DNA of 59,613 nt from Magnetococcales bacterium. Its GTDB lineage: Bacteria; Pseudomonadota; Magnetococcia; Magnetococcales; UBA8363. Below, piece after piece: positions 1-8,569 of this stretch. Below the pieces are notes generated by a model. It was not told where the DNA came from and made no database searches. It worked only from the letters and a program-made list of their open reading frames with translations. The stretch's first letter is position 1; each line of letters begins with the position of its first letter. The stretch lies in assembly GCA_015228975.1 (NCBI GenBank), contig JADGCN010000008.1, positions 1 through 59,613 on the forward strand, in the 5' to 3' direction. The position numbers and the translations under genes are program-made.

Positions 1-21
1 CCCCGCTTTCGCGAGGATGAC
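1..21. repeat. Partial copy of a dispersed GC-rich palindromic repeat
   Basis: The first 21 bases match, with one change, the inner arm of the palindromic element at 15551-15577 (core CCCCGCTTTCGCG then GGATGAC). The element is cut by the window edge, so its other arm cannot be seen. Intergenic palindromes of this type are widespread in proteobacterial genomes. Confidence 0.6.
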
Positions 22-141
22 AATAACTACACATCCCAAGATAGCTGCGGTTTAGTTGCGGTGGTTTTTCCCCGGGCATGCGGGGGCTCACGCACCCATG
101 GTGTGCAAAACCTTCTGAGCTTCGTGAAATTTACTGCGCAG

Positions 142-1761
142 CTAACGCTTGGATCGGGGGAATTTGGGATCGTCTTTGCCTTGTGTCGATGGGGCGCTGG
201 CTTCCATTTGCCCGCGCTTTTCACGACGGTTGCGGTGGGTTCTGAGAAAGGCTTCGACAACCTGGGGATCAAAATGGGTTCCAGCCCCCCTTTTGATTTC
301 TTCCAGGGCTTCCATTACCGACCAGGCTTTTTTGTAAGGGCGGTCGCTGACAAGGGCATCGAAGACGTCAACCACGGCTACGATGCGGGCTGGGAGGGGA
401 ATTTCTTCGCCTTTCAAACCCATGGGATAGCCGGTACCGTCCCAGCGTTCATGGTGGGATAGGGCTACGTCCAGGGCCATTTTAAAATTGCTGTCCTCGG
501 CCAATATGGAGGCACCGATGCCAGGGTGGGTTTTGATGATCTCGAACTCGTCTTTGGTCAGTGGTCCCGGTTTAAGCAAAACGGCATCGGGTACCCCGAT
601 TTTACCGATATCGTGCATGACGCTGGCCCGTCCCATCTCCTGGGCGGTTTCCTGGGAAAATCCCAATTCCAGGGCGGTCTCAACCGTTTGACGCGCCAGA
701 CGTTTGACGTGATCGCCCGTTTCCGTGTCCTTGAATTCCGCCGCTACCGCCAACATGCGCATGGCATTGCGATTGGCTGCTGCCAGGGCTTCATACAGAC
801 GTAAGTTTTCCATGGCACCGGCGCATTGTACGGCGTACACCTCCAACAGGCAGCGTTCGTTTTCTGAAATATTGGTAATATTTTCGAGGTAGATGATTCC
901 AAGGATGTTGTGATGGACCAGCAGCGGCAACATGACATGGCCTTCTGCCAGTACCAATCCTGCTTGGGTTGTTTTAATTTTGGGAAGTTCTTCAGTCAGC
1001 ATCTGAAGTTTGGCATTGTCCGATTCATCCCATTTCCAACGGGCGCGAATTTCGAGGGTCTCCCGGTTATTCAATATGGCCAGGAAGCCAATGATGTTTC
1101 GGTGCTTGGTTGACGCGGGTTCCAGGAAGGTACACGTTGATTCGCACAAGCGAATGATTTGCCCCAAAGCCTCCAAGAAAAATTTATCGGGCTGATCGAC
1201 GGGATGCAGATACATCCCCGGTGCGGCCCGGAGGACCATTTCCAAACCATGGCGACTTTGTTGCAACATTTTCAGATCGCGGAAGGATTTCAGGGCGGAA
1301 CGCACGGTGGTGTAGAGTTTGCTGGCGGTCAGTTCGGTTTTGTCTTTGTAATCGTCGATATCGTAGGTGTCTATGACCATTCGTTCCGGGGCATGTCCGG
1401 GTTGACCGGTGCGAATGATCAGGCGAATTGTGTGATTATTAAGGTCGTTGCGGATGGTTTGTACCAGCCTGAGGCCGGCATCGTCGGTTTCCATGACCAC
1501 ATCAACGAGGGCCAGGGCGATTTCGGGTACTCGATGGTAAATTTCCAGGGCTTCTTTGGCGCTTTGGGCGAAATATAAGCAAACAGGACGCCCGGAGAAG
1601 CGGCAATCCTTGAGGGCGAGGCGGGTGATGGCCAAGATATCGGGATCATCGTCGACGACCAGTACAGGCCAGGAATCAGCGGGTGGCGGCGAAGGGGAGG
1701 GCTGGGTTGGGATGGTGCCGGACTCAGGGACTCCAGGGGAAGGGGTGCGGATAATTTTCAT
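142..1761 (-). CDS. Response regulator with HD-GYP cyclic-di-GMP phosphodiesterase domain
   Basis: About 539 aa. An N-terminal receiver domain (about residues 30-155, VLVVDDDP and the phosphoacceptor region ALVDVVME) is followed by a DUF3369-like sensory region (about 160-330) and a C-terminal HD-GYP domain (about 345-515) with HDIGKIG and HHERWDGTGYP. HD-GYP domains hydrolyse cyclic di-GMP. The start at 1761 overlaps the stop of the upstream histidine kinase (TGATG), so the pair is almost certainly co-transcribed and translationally coupled, and the kinase is the likely phosphodonor. A longer upstream frame exists to 1869 but lies inside the kinase gene, so the coupled ATG is preferred. The REC-DUF3369-HD-GYP order is a recognised family; the input signal is inferred from the neighbour. 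Confidence 0.9.
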   Translation of the reverse strand: MKIIRTPSPGVPESGTIPTQPSPSPPPADSWPVLVVDDDPDILAITRLALKDCRFSGRPVCLYFAQSAKEALEIYHRVPEIALALVDVVMETDDAGLRLVQTIRNDLNNHTIRLIIRTGQPGHAPERMVIDTYDIDDYKDKTELTASKLYTTVRSALKSFRDLKMLQQSRHGLEMVLRAAPGMYLHPVDQPDKFFLEALGQIIRLCESTCTFLEPASTKHRNIIGFLAILNNRETLEIRARWKWDESDNAKLQMLTEELPKIKTTQAGLVLAEGHVMLPLLVHHNILGIIYLENITNISENERCLLEVYAVQCAGAMENLRLYEALAAANRNAMRMLAVAAEFKDTETGDHVKRLARQTVETALELGFSQETAQEMGRASVMHDIGKIGVPDAVLLKPGPLTKDEFEIIKTHPGIGASILAEDSNFKMALDVALSHHERWDGTGYPMGLKGEEIPLPARIVAVVDVFDALVSDRPYKKAWSVMEALEEIKRGAGTHFDPQVVEAFLRTHRNRREKRGQMEASAPSTQGKDDPKFPRSKR

Positions 1762-4748
1762 CAGTTCGTGCCCCCGATGGGAAAAGTAATGTGGTACCGC
1801 ACGCCTTGCCCCGGTGAGCTTTCGCAGGAGATGACACCATGCAACCTGGACGTCACTATATTGTAACATAAGTAGAGCCCCAATCCACTACCCCCCTGCG
1901 CTCTCCTGGTGGTAAAAAAAGGTTCGAACACCAAGCTGCGGACCGATTCTTCCATGCCACAACCATCGTCGGTGTAGTCCAGTACCATGGTGTTGTTTTC
2001 GATGCGGGCGGCAAGGGTGATCTGCCCCTTCGGGTCATCGGAAGGGTAGCCGTGGGTCAAACTGTTAATGATGAAGTTGGTTACGATCTGATCGAGCAAT
2101 CCGGGCCATCCCAAGACATTCAGCGCGGGGTCCACATGGACATGGAAGGTGATTCCGGTTTTCTTGATTTTATTGTGCAAGGAGCGGATGACATCGGTGA
2201 AAATTTCACGGACGTTGAATATTCTCTGGTCATCCGAACTTTGGTCAACGGAAGTACGTTTGAAGCTGGCCACCAGTTCTCCAGCCCGGCTAATGTTGGC
2301 CAGTGCCAGTTCGGCGGCTTCCCGGGCTGTGGAGATGATTTGGCGAAACTCGTCCTCGCGCACTTCCTCCTGCATGAGTAGTGCTTCCATGGTATTCAGG
2401 GTGTCACCGATCAAGGAGAAGCCCGTCACGGCGACACCGATCGGGGTATTGATTTCATGGGCGAATCCGGCGACCAAGCGCCCGAGGGAGGCCATTTTTT
2501 CACTTTTCACCAATTCATTGCGGGTGTGTTCCAATTCGGCAATTTTATCTTTCAATTCCCGGGTACGTTCCATGACCCGAATGTCCAGGGTACTCAGCAG
2601 TTCGGCCAGATCGGTTTCCAATTGTTTGCGCTGGGTGACATCTTCTTTGACCGCCAGGAAATAGCGAACCTTGCCGTTGTCATAGCGAATGGGACTGATA
2701 GAGATATCTTCCCAATAGGGTTCGCCATTTTTTCTGCGGTTGCGCAATTCGCCGCGCCAAACCTTTCCGGAGAGAATCGTATCCCACAACCCCTTGTACA
2801 CGGGTGTCGGTATTTCCCCGGATTTGAGTACGCTGGGTTTTTGCCCCAAAAGTTCGTGGGCTTCGTACCCTGAGACGCGACAGCAACACGGGTTAACGTA
2901 TTCGATATGGCCCTGAAGATCGGTAATGACGACGCTGACCGGACTTTGCTCCATCGCTTGGTAGAGATAGCGCAATTTGCGTTCGCTCATTTTGCGCTCG
3001 ATCAATCCGGCCAAGGTTTGGGCTACGGTTTCCAGGAAGCGGATATCTTCGACTTCCCGCACATGGCCAACCTGGAGGTACAGATTTAATACGCCCAGCA
3101 AGCGTTCTTCCAGCAGGATCGGGACACAATAGTGTCCATGGGGCTGAATGCCATCAAAGCGTACCGTATGCTGGTCGTCCACCGTGCTGGAGAATACGAT
3201 TTTCTTGGTTGCGGCTGCCTGACCACACAGGCAGGAACCCAAGGCGACTTCTTTGCATGAAAGTACAATTTGTTCGCCAAGCCCTTGATTGACCGATATT
3301 TCCAGGTTGCCACTCTTGGAATTATACAGAAATATGGCTCCCTTGTACTGCAAAGAGAGCCAGGGCACCGCCAGAATGATTTGCAGGGATTTGGTCAATT
3401 GTTCCTGGAGGGGAATCGATTTCAATGCCACTTCCAGAATACTGTTGATGGCCATGCGGGACATGAAATCACGATGATTTTTCTCGGCATTTTTCTTTCG
3501 TTTACTGATATCACGGATAATGGCGGTAAAATAGCGCCGGCCTGAGAGGGACCAAGTGGAAAGGGCCACTTCGAGGGCGACATGGAGACCGTCTTTCCTG
3601 ATTCCCTGGACTTCCTGCGTTTCCCCTTGATGTCGGGTGCTTCCGCTGGCAATGGCGCTGGCGAAGCCGCTCAAGTGGCTCGGAAGAAATTTGGGGGGGA
3701 TCAGCAGGGTGATCGGTTTTCCCATCATTTCCTGTTCCGAATAGCCAAAAATACGTTCGGCACCCCGATTCCAGGAACTGACATGCCCATTTTCATCGGC
3801 GGAAACAATGGCATCCACTGCGGACTGTGTCAGGGCGCGAAAACGATTTTCCTCCTCGGCCAATTCTTGTAAACCGGCATTGAGGGAGGCTTGGGAATGC
3901 AACAGATTTTGCCCGATTTGCGCAAAGGCGCGATGCAATCGTTGCAATTCCTCGGGTAGGCGTGATTGGGCGAGACCCTCCCTGTTCGGTGCCGCCGCAA
4001 AGCGTTCCAGGGTCTGGGAGGTTATGGAGAGTGGTTTGAGTATCCATTTGCCGGCCAATATCCACAATGCAAGACTCGCCAATGCGATCATGATCGCAAG
4101 GACAATATGCGGGGGGGATGTGAGGGAATTGGAGGGGTGTTGGAGTACATCAATGTAGACGAACGTGGCGGCTTCAACGGAACGACCGTTGGGGGAGGGG
4201 GTATCCTGTCCGGCATCCGCATGGGTTGTGGCAGGGCCATGACAGGACAGACACCCTGCCGAGAAGTGTATGGGGCGTGCCACGGTGTACCAAGGGATGT
4301 CATCCTGGGTGATGATTTCCCCTTGGGATTGGGACACCCCTTGTTCAGACAGAATGGACAGGATGGAACGTTCGCGGGCGGACGGGTGGTTCAGGGGATT
4401 GATTGGTTTCAGGCTTTTATTTTTAATCAAAAATTTCGATTGGCTGCTGGTGTTTGAATAGTTGCTCGTGTTGCACCAGGGACTTTTTTCGTTCGGATTT
4501 GTTGCGCCTATGGATTGCGTGGACCGAAAATGCTGGACCAAGCTTAAAATGTGGTTGGCTTCTATTTGGTAGGCGCGTTGCCGGTCCAGATTTTGATAAT
4601 GATCCACCACACCGACGATAGCGACATACAGGACAACGCCGAAGACGGCAATCCATCGTTGAAGTCGTGTTGCCAATGACATGGAATGGGGATCCCATCG
4701 CGCTTTTATATTGATTGGTAATTTTACAATTGATGATGCTTCATCCAT
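1761..4748 (-). CDS. Haem-type periplasmic sensor PAS/GAF histidine kinase
   Basis: About 995 aa. One N-terminal membrane segment (about residues 25-45) precedes a periplasmic Tll0287-like/DUF3365 domain with a haem c motif CLSCH at residues 166-170, then a second membrane segment (about 212-232), a HAMP-like linker, a PAS domain (about 300-415), a GAF domain (about 435-585, with a CLCG motif), another PAS/PAC (about 595-715), a coiled coil and a HisKA/HATPase module. The phosphoacceptor is H764 in AHEINTP; the ATP site shows DGCGM and GLGLYLC. This suggests a redox- or gas-sensing kinase acting on the HD-GYP protein that overlaps its 3' end. The ATG at 4748 is chosen over a GTG at 4757; neither has a strong ribosome site. 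The 209 bases upstream are very AT-rich and presumably carry the promoter. Confidence 0.88.
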   Translation of the reverse strand: MDEASSIVKLPINIKARWDPHSMSLATRLQRWIAVFGVVLYVAIVGVVDHYQNLDRQRAYQIEANHILSLVQHFRSTQSIGATNPNEKSPWCNTSNYSNTSSQSKFLIKNKSLKPINPLNHPSARERSILSILSEQGVSQSQGEIITQDDIPWYTVARPIHFSAGCLSCHGPATTHADAGQDTPSPNGRSVEAATFVYIDVLQHPSNSLTSPPHIVLAIMIALASLALWILAGKWILKPLSITSQTLERFAAAPNREGLAQSRLPEELQRLHRAFAQIGQNLLHSQASLNAGLQELAEEENRFRALTQSAVDAIVSADENGHVSSWNRGAERIFGYSEQEMMGKPITLLIPPKFLPSHLSGFASAIASGSTRHQGETQEVQGIRKDGLHVALEVALSTWSLSGRRYFTAIIRDISKRKKNAEKNHRDFMSRMAINSILEVALKSIPLQEQLTKSLQIILAVPWLSLQYKGAIFLYNSKSGNLEISVNQGLGEQIVLSCKEVALGSCLCGQAAATKKIVFSSTVDDQHTVRFDGIQPHGHYCVPILLEERLLGVLNLYLQVGHVREVEDIRFLETVAQTLAGLIERKMSERKLRYLYQAMEQSPVSVVITDLQGHIEYVNPCCCRVSGYEAHELLGQKPSVLKSGEIPTPVYKGLWDTILSGKVWRGELRNRRKNGEPYWEDISISPIRYDNGKVRYFLAVKEDVTQRKQLETDLAELLSTLDIRVMERTRELKDKIAELEHTRNELVKSEKMASLGRLVAGFAHEINTPIGVAVTGFSLIGDTLNTMEALLMQEEVREDEFRQIISTAREAAELALANISRAGELVASFKRTSVDQSSDDQRIFNVREIFTDVIRSLHNKIKKTGITFHVHVDPALNVLGWPGLLDQIVTNFIINSLTHGYPSDDPKGQITLAARIENNTMVLDYTDDGCGMEESVRSLVFEPFFTTRRAQGGSGLGLYLCYNIVTSRLHGVISCESSPGQGVRYHITFPIGGTN

Positions 4749-4957
4749 GTTTATCACTAACTAAAATGGATTTTCAATGTTTTTCTACAACATATTAGGC
4801 CATAATTTTTTTGTCAATTTCGGGTCTGGATACTGTGTGTCAACTGTTCTGATGAAATAAAAATTAAAATATATAGTTAAAAAAATTAATATTATATTAT
4901 CGTTGCATTTTTGTGGAATGGTTGGCCCCCTGCGCCGATGCCGGACACCATTTTCCA

Positions 4958-6775
4958 CTAAAAATTTCGTTGGAGTGCCCGGGATAGGGCATGACCTAAG
5001 GCGAGCAAGGCCCCTTCCATGTCAGGGGGGAATGGGGGGACGCCATGGGTGGGGTACACGACCAAAGCGCCTGGGAAAGGGACCTGGATCGCCAATGGGA
5101 TGATCAGGTGGTGCCCGTCACATGGATTATTGCCGTCGGTTTGCTGCGAACGCCCGACCATGGTGTCTTCATGGTGTGTCATGTGTGTTGGTACGTCCAG
5201 GCCGCACAGGCATTTGCCCAACGGGATACCGGGGAGTTCTTCAACGTTAAATCCGTGTTGAATGACGAGAACGGTATCGTCATTTCGGGGGGATGGTACG
5301 AGGATGGCCCCCCGAGGCGCGTTGCCAAGCCAGGGAATTGCCAAGATTTCGGACAATACCTCTTCAAGTTGGATGGAGAGGTCGGCAGGGGACAATAAGA
5401 CTTCATAGATTGCGATCTTGATCTTTTGCGTGATCATCTCCAGCGTGCGGTGTTGCAACTCCTGGACTCGTGTGCTGATGTCATGGAAAGTAACCACTGC
5501 ACCCACGATAAGGTCATCTTGCAAAACGGGTGTGGAGGTGTATTCCACAGGGAAGCAGGAACCATCCCGACGCCAAAACAGCTCGTCGCTTAATGTGCGC
5601 GTATGACCATCGGTCAAGGTACTCAACACGGGACATTGGGTATGGGGATAGGGGGAACCATCGGGATGGGTGTGGTGAAACAGATCGTGGCCGTGATTTC
5701 CGAGCAACTCTTCCACGCGCCAGCCCAGCATGGAGGCACCGACCGGATTGATGAACGTAAGCCGTTCGTGCATATCGACGCCATAGATCCCTTCGCCGAT
5801 GGATTGCAACAGCAATTGATTGTGTTGTTCCAAAGATTTCATGGCGGCATTGGCATCGGCTTGTTCTTCAGTTTTATTTCGTAAGGCGATGGAGCGTTCT
5901 TGAACCTTGCGTTCCATTTCCAGGTACGCGTCTCGCATGGTGTTGGTCATGCGGTTGAAGGCTCTGACGAGCGAACCGAATTCATCCCGGGTTTCTTCGG
6001 GGAGTTGTTTCGTGGCATGAACATTGTCCCCCATGGCCTGGATAGCAGTGGTCACTTGCAACATTCGGCGCAAGATCAAACGCTCGAACAGCAGGAGATG
6101 CACGCCGATGAACAGGATGAGCAGAAAAAATACGCTGGCGGCAAACAATAAATGGCGATCATGCTGGATGGCGATTTCTTTTTCGACCGGGATCTGGACG
6201 ATGGTGGCGCTGACAACTTTTCCCAGTGGCCAATGAAACCCAGAGGTTGACCCATAGTTTTCTGTCAGTCCGGGAGGGGCCTCCTTCGGGTCGCCATGAC
6301 AGGTGAGACAAGACTCTTCAACGAATACTGGATGGGCAACATAATAGAAAATTTGGTCATCCGTTTTTCTGAATCCGCTTACGGTTGTCAGAGAAGGTTC
6401 GTCCTGAAACTTGAGGATGATGTCGGATTCAAAGGGGGAGGCTTGGTTTTTTGGGTTCAGGGGATGAAATGCGGGTTGACGATAGCTGTAATCGGGAAAG
6501 ATCTTGTTGAATTGTGCAAAAATTCCGTTGGTGACATACGAGCTGGATTTGCCCTGAAGGATGAATTCATGAGTCCGAGCGTCCAGGGCCGGGCGCAGCT
6601 CTTGGATGACATAGTCACGTGAAGCCCCGGCAAAACTGGCCAGAAGTTCGGTGTGTCGATTGATATGTTTCTCCATCTGGATTTTTTCCAGGTGTCCCAA
6701 TAGCAAGGTTGCCAACAGGAGGGCTGTGGCCATGATCAGGGACATGGAGAGAAGATAACGATGTTTGATCGACAT
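4958..6775 (-). CDS. Haem-type sensor protein with DUF3365, HAMP, PAS and GAF domains, no output domain
   Basis: About 605 aa. An N-terminal membrane segment (about residues 7-27) is followed by a periplasmic Tll0287-like domain with haem c motif CLTCH at 156-160, a second membrane segment (about 210-230), HAMP, coiled coil, PAS (about 310-430) and a C-terminal GAF with the same GKCLCG motif as the neighbouring kinase. There is no kinase, cyclase or methyl-accepting region after the GAF, so it ends without a recognisable effector. Its domain order repeats the input half of the kinase at 1761-4748, suggesting duplication and loss of the HisKA/HATPase end. It may act as a decoy or partner of that kinase, which is inference. 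It lies upstream on the same strand, 209 bases away. Confidence 0.85.
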   Translation of the reverse strand: MSIKHRYLLSMSLIMATALLLATLLLGHLEKIQMEKHINRHTELLASFAGASRDYVIQELRPALDARTHEFILQGKSSSYVTNGIFAQFNKIFPDYSYRQPAFHPLNPKNQASPFESDIILKFQDEPSLTTVSGFRKTDDQIFYYVAHPVFVEESCLTCHGDPKEAPPGLTENYGSTSGFHWPLGKVVSATIVQIPVEKEIAIQHDRHLLFAASVFFLLILFIGVHLLLFERLILRRMLQVTTAIQAMGDNVHATKQLPEETRDEFGSLVRAFNRMTNTMRDAYLEMERKVQERSIALRNKTEEQADANAAMKSLEQHNQLLLQSIGEGIYGVDMHERLTFINPVGASMLGWRVEELLGNHGHDLFHHTHPDGSPYPHTQCPVLSTLTDGHTRTLSDELFWRRDGSCFPVEYTSTPVLQDDLIVGAVVTFHDISTRVQELQHRTLEMITQKIKIAIYEVLLSPADLSIQLEEVLSEILAIPWLGNAPRGAILVPSPRNDDTVLVIQHGFNVEELPGIPLGKCLCGLDVPTHMTHHEDTMVGRSQQTDGNNPCDGHHLIIPLAIQVPFPGALVVYPTHGVPPFPPDMEGALLALGHALSRALQRNF

Positions 6776-6874
6776 GGTTTTTTATTTATAATTATTTTAT
6801 TGAATTATTATGGGCGCACAGTACTAGAATTAAAGATATTCATCCATGCCTTTTCGTGCAGCGATTGGCCGTCT

Positions 6875-7795
6875 TCAGCCTATAAAATACCAGAACTTTG
6901 GAGACGTTCCCAACTCTTCTTTAAGACGATAGACCGATTTGTTTTCAATGACGTAACGAATTTCAGAGTTCGGATCGAGTATATTGCCGAAGATACGCGC
7001 CCCGGTGGGACAGGCTTCCAGGCAGGCGGGTAATAATCCCTTGCGGGTGCGTTGCAAGCAAAACGTACATTTTTCCATGACCCCGGCGGGGCGGGGCCGA
7101 TTGCCCAGATAATCGGTTCGCGCTTGATAGTCTTCCGGTGGTATGTGAGGTTTTCCCCAGTTGAAATGACGGGCGCCATAGGGGCAACTTACGGCACAAT
7201 AGCGACAACCGATACACCAATCATAATCGACAACGACGATGCCGTCGGGTTCTTTCCAGGTTGCCTGAACCGGGCAGGCTTGGACACACGGTGGATTGTC
7301 ACAGTGTTGGCAACTGACGGGCAAATATTTTTGCCCTGTTTCCGGCACCTGGGGCGGATTAAAATAGGGGTCGGCCCGCTCCAGGTCGACCGCGGTCTGC
7401 GGCATGGACAATACCCGTATGTTTTCCAGGTGCCCACCGCGGCCACAATTGTTTTCTCGTACACAGGCTTCGACACACCGTCGGGTTCCCTTGCACACCG
7501 CCAGATTCAGGGCTTGGGCAAAGTGGACTTGCGGGAGGGGCGGTGTCGCTTCGCATGTGACGGCGAGGCCATGGTGTCGTTGGGCATCACGTTCAATTCT
7601 TTGCAAGGCTTCTCGTACTTCGGCAGGGGACATTTTGGTGAAATGGCGTTGCAGCAGGCGCTCCAGGGTATCACTGAAGGAGGTCGTGGTATCCATTGCG
7701 GATGCGGTTCCCAGGGAGGCCGTGGCGGTGATGGCGATACCCTTGAGGAAAGTGCGGCGCTTGTGGGCGTGGGGGGAGAGGGCGTTTTTTGTCAT
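6875..7795 (-). CDS. Tat-exported 4Fe-4S ferredoxin-like electron transfer subunit (DsrO/HybA-like)
   Basis: About 306 aa. The N-terminus has a twin-arginine signal (RRTFLKG followed by a hydrophobic stretch). Downstream are cysteine groups typical of periplasmic four-cluster ferredoxins: CKGTRRCVEAC with NNCGRGG, CQHCDNPPCVQACPV, CIGCRYCAVSCPYGAR and CTFC...CLEACPTGAR. This is the family of DsrO, HybA and HmcB, which pass electrons between a periplasmic partner and a membrane quinone module. The ATG at 7795 overlaps the stop of the upstream cytochrome gene (ATGA), so a longer frame reaching 8023 is rejected. No NrfD/DsrP-type membrane subunit is adjacent, so its quinone partner must be elsewhere. 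Naming it DsrO would be premature. Confidence 0.88.
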   Translation of the reverse strand: MTKNALSPHAHKRRTFLKGIAITATASLGTASAMDTTTSFSDTLERLLQRHFTKMSPAEVREALQRIERDAQRHHGLAVTCEATPPLPQVHFAQALNLAVCKGTRRCVEACVRENNCGRGGHLENIRVLSMPQTAVDLERADPYFNPPQVPETGQKYLPVSCQHCDNPPCVQACPVQATWKEPDGIVVVDYDWCIGCRYCAVSCPYGARHFNWGKPHIPPEDYQARTDYLGNRPRPAGVMEKCTFCLQRTRKGLLPACLEACPTGARIFGNILDPNSEIRYVIENKSVYRLKEELGTSPKFWYFIG

Positions 7796-8430
7796 GGTTG
7801 GCGGGTCTGCGGTTGGGTTGGTGGTGTCACAGGTTTCCAGGGACGGATGGTACCCGGTTGCGCCGGAGGTGAGGAGGGGACCAGGGGCCGTGTTTTTGGT
7901 TGATGCGGATTGTGGCAGGCGGAACAGGGCTGGATTTTTCGTGGTCCCTGCCAGTTGCCGATGCGCTTGCCATGGGCACCAAACTGCCAATCCCTGACTT
8001 TGGCACCGTGGCATTGGCCGCATAGCAGGTGGGCATCCTTGAAATCAACGGTTTGATCATGATGCAAAATCAATCGTCGTGGTTCGGTTGGTTTGTGACA
8101 ATGATCACACCACGGGCCGGGTTGGGGCCAATGGGTGAACATAAGGGTATCGTGGGGTTTTTTCAGTGTTCTGGGAGCCAGATCGGCTTGGCGCCATCCG
8201 TGGCAGGAAGCACATTTGTCGGGACCGGGTGGGTTGGCAACCGTAAATGGTGGTGGGCTCGTGAAAGGTTGTGCCCGGGCTTGATGCATGTTGGCGGCGG
8301 CAAAAAAAAGAGTGACCAGGAGTGCCGCGTTGAAAAGCAGGATACTGGCATACAGTGTTTTAACTCCCCGGGAAGGGGATGGGCGCTGGGGCGGCACGCC
8401 AAAGTCGGGATCTGCGCGTTGGCCTTCCAT
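7792..8430 (-). CDS. Membrane-anchored tetrahaem cytochrome c
   Basis: About 212 aa. An N-terminal hydrophobic segment (about residues 25-47) serves as uncleaved anchor or signal. Four CXXCH haem c sites follow: CASCH, CDHCH, CGQCH and CSACH, so this is a tetrahaem periplasmic cytochrome of the cytochrome c3/doubled-CXXCH type. DsrJ has three haems and a different N-terminus, so this is not an obvious DsrJ. A good ribosome site (AGGAGA) lies upstream of the ATG. It is translationally coupled to the Tat ferredoxin, and the two probably form one electron-transfer relay. The C-terminal region is proline-rich. Confidence 0.87.
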   Translation of the reverse strand: MEGQRADPDFGVPPQRPSPSRGVKTLYASILLFNAALLVTLFFAAANMHQARAQPFTSPPPFTVANPPGPDKCASCHGWRQADLAPRTLKKPHDTLMFTHWPQPGPWCDHCHKPTEPRRLILHHDQTVDFKDAHLLCGQCHGAKVRDWQFGAHGKRIGNWQGPRKIQPCSACHNPHQPKTRPLVPSSPPAQPGTIRPWKPVTPPTQPQTRQP

Positions 8431-8569
8431 CTTGTCTCCTCATCCTGGTCCATGTTGGGGTTCTTCTGCCATAGTGACCAGAAAGAAGCAACCATTTTTT
8501 CATCATGGCATCGTTGTGGATCGGGTGGCAGCGGTTTTCACGGGATGATCCCATGATTCGCGCCTGTTC

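Noticed and set aside
27-462. Short plus and minus frames at the window start
   Set aside because: They lie opposite or outside the HD-GYP gene with no ribosome site and no recognisable domain.
7792-8430. Naming the cytochrome and ferredoxin genes as dsrJ and dsrO
   Set aside because: The cytochrome has four CXXCH motifs rather than three, no dsrP or dsrMK is adjacent, and dsrABL lies over 20 kb away.
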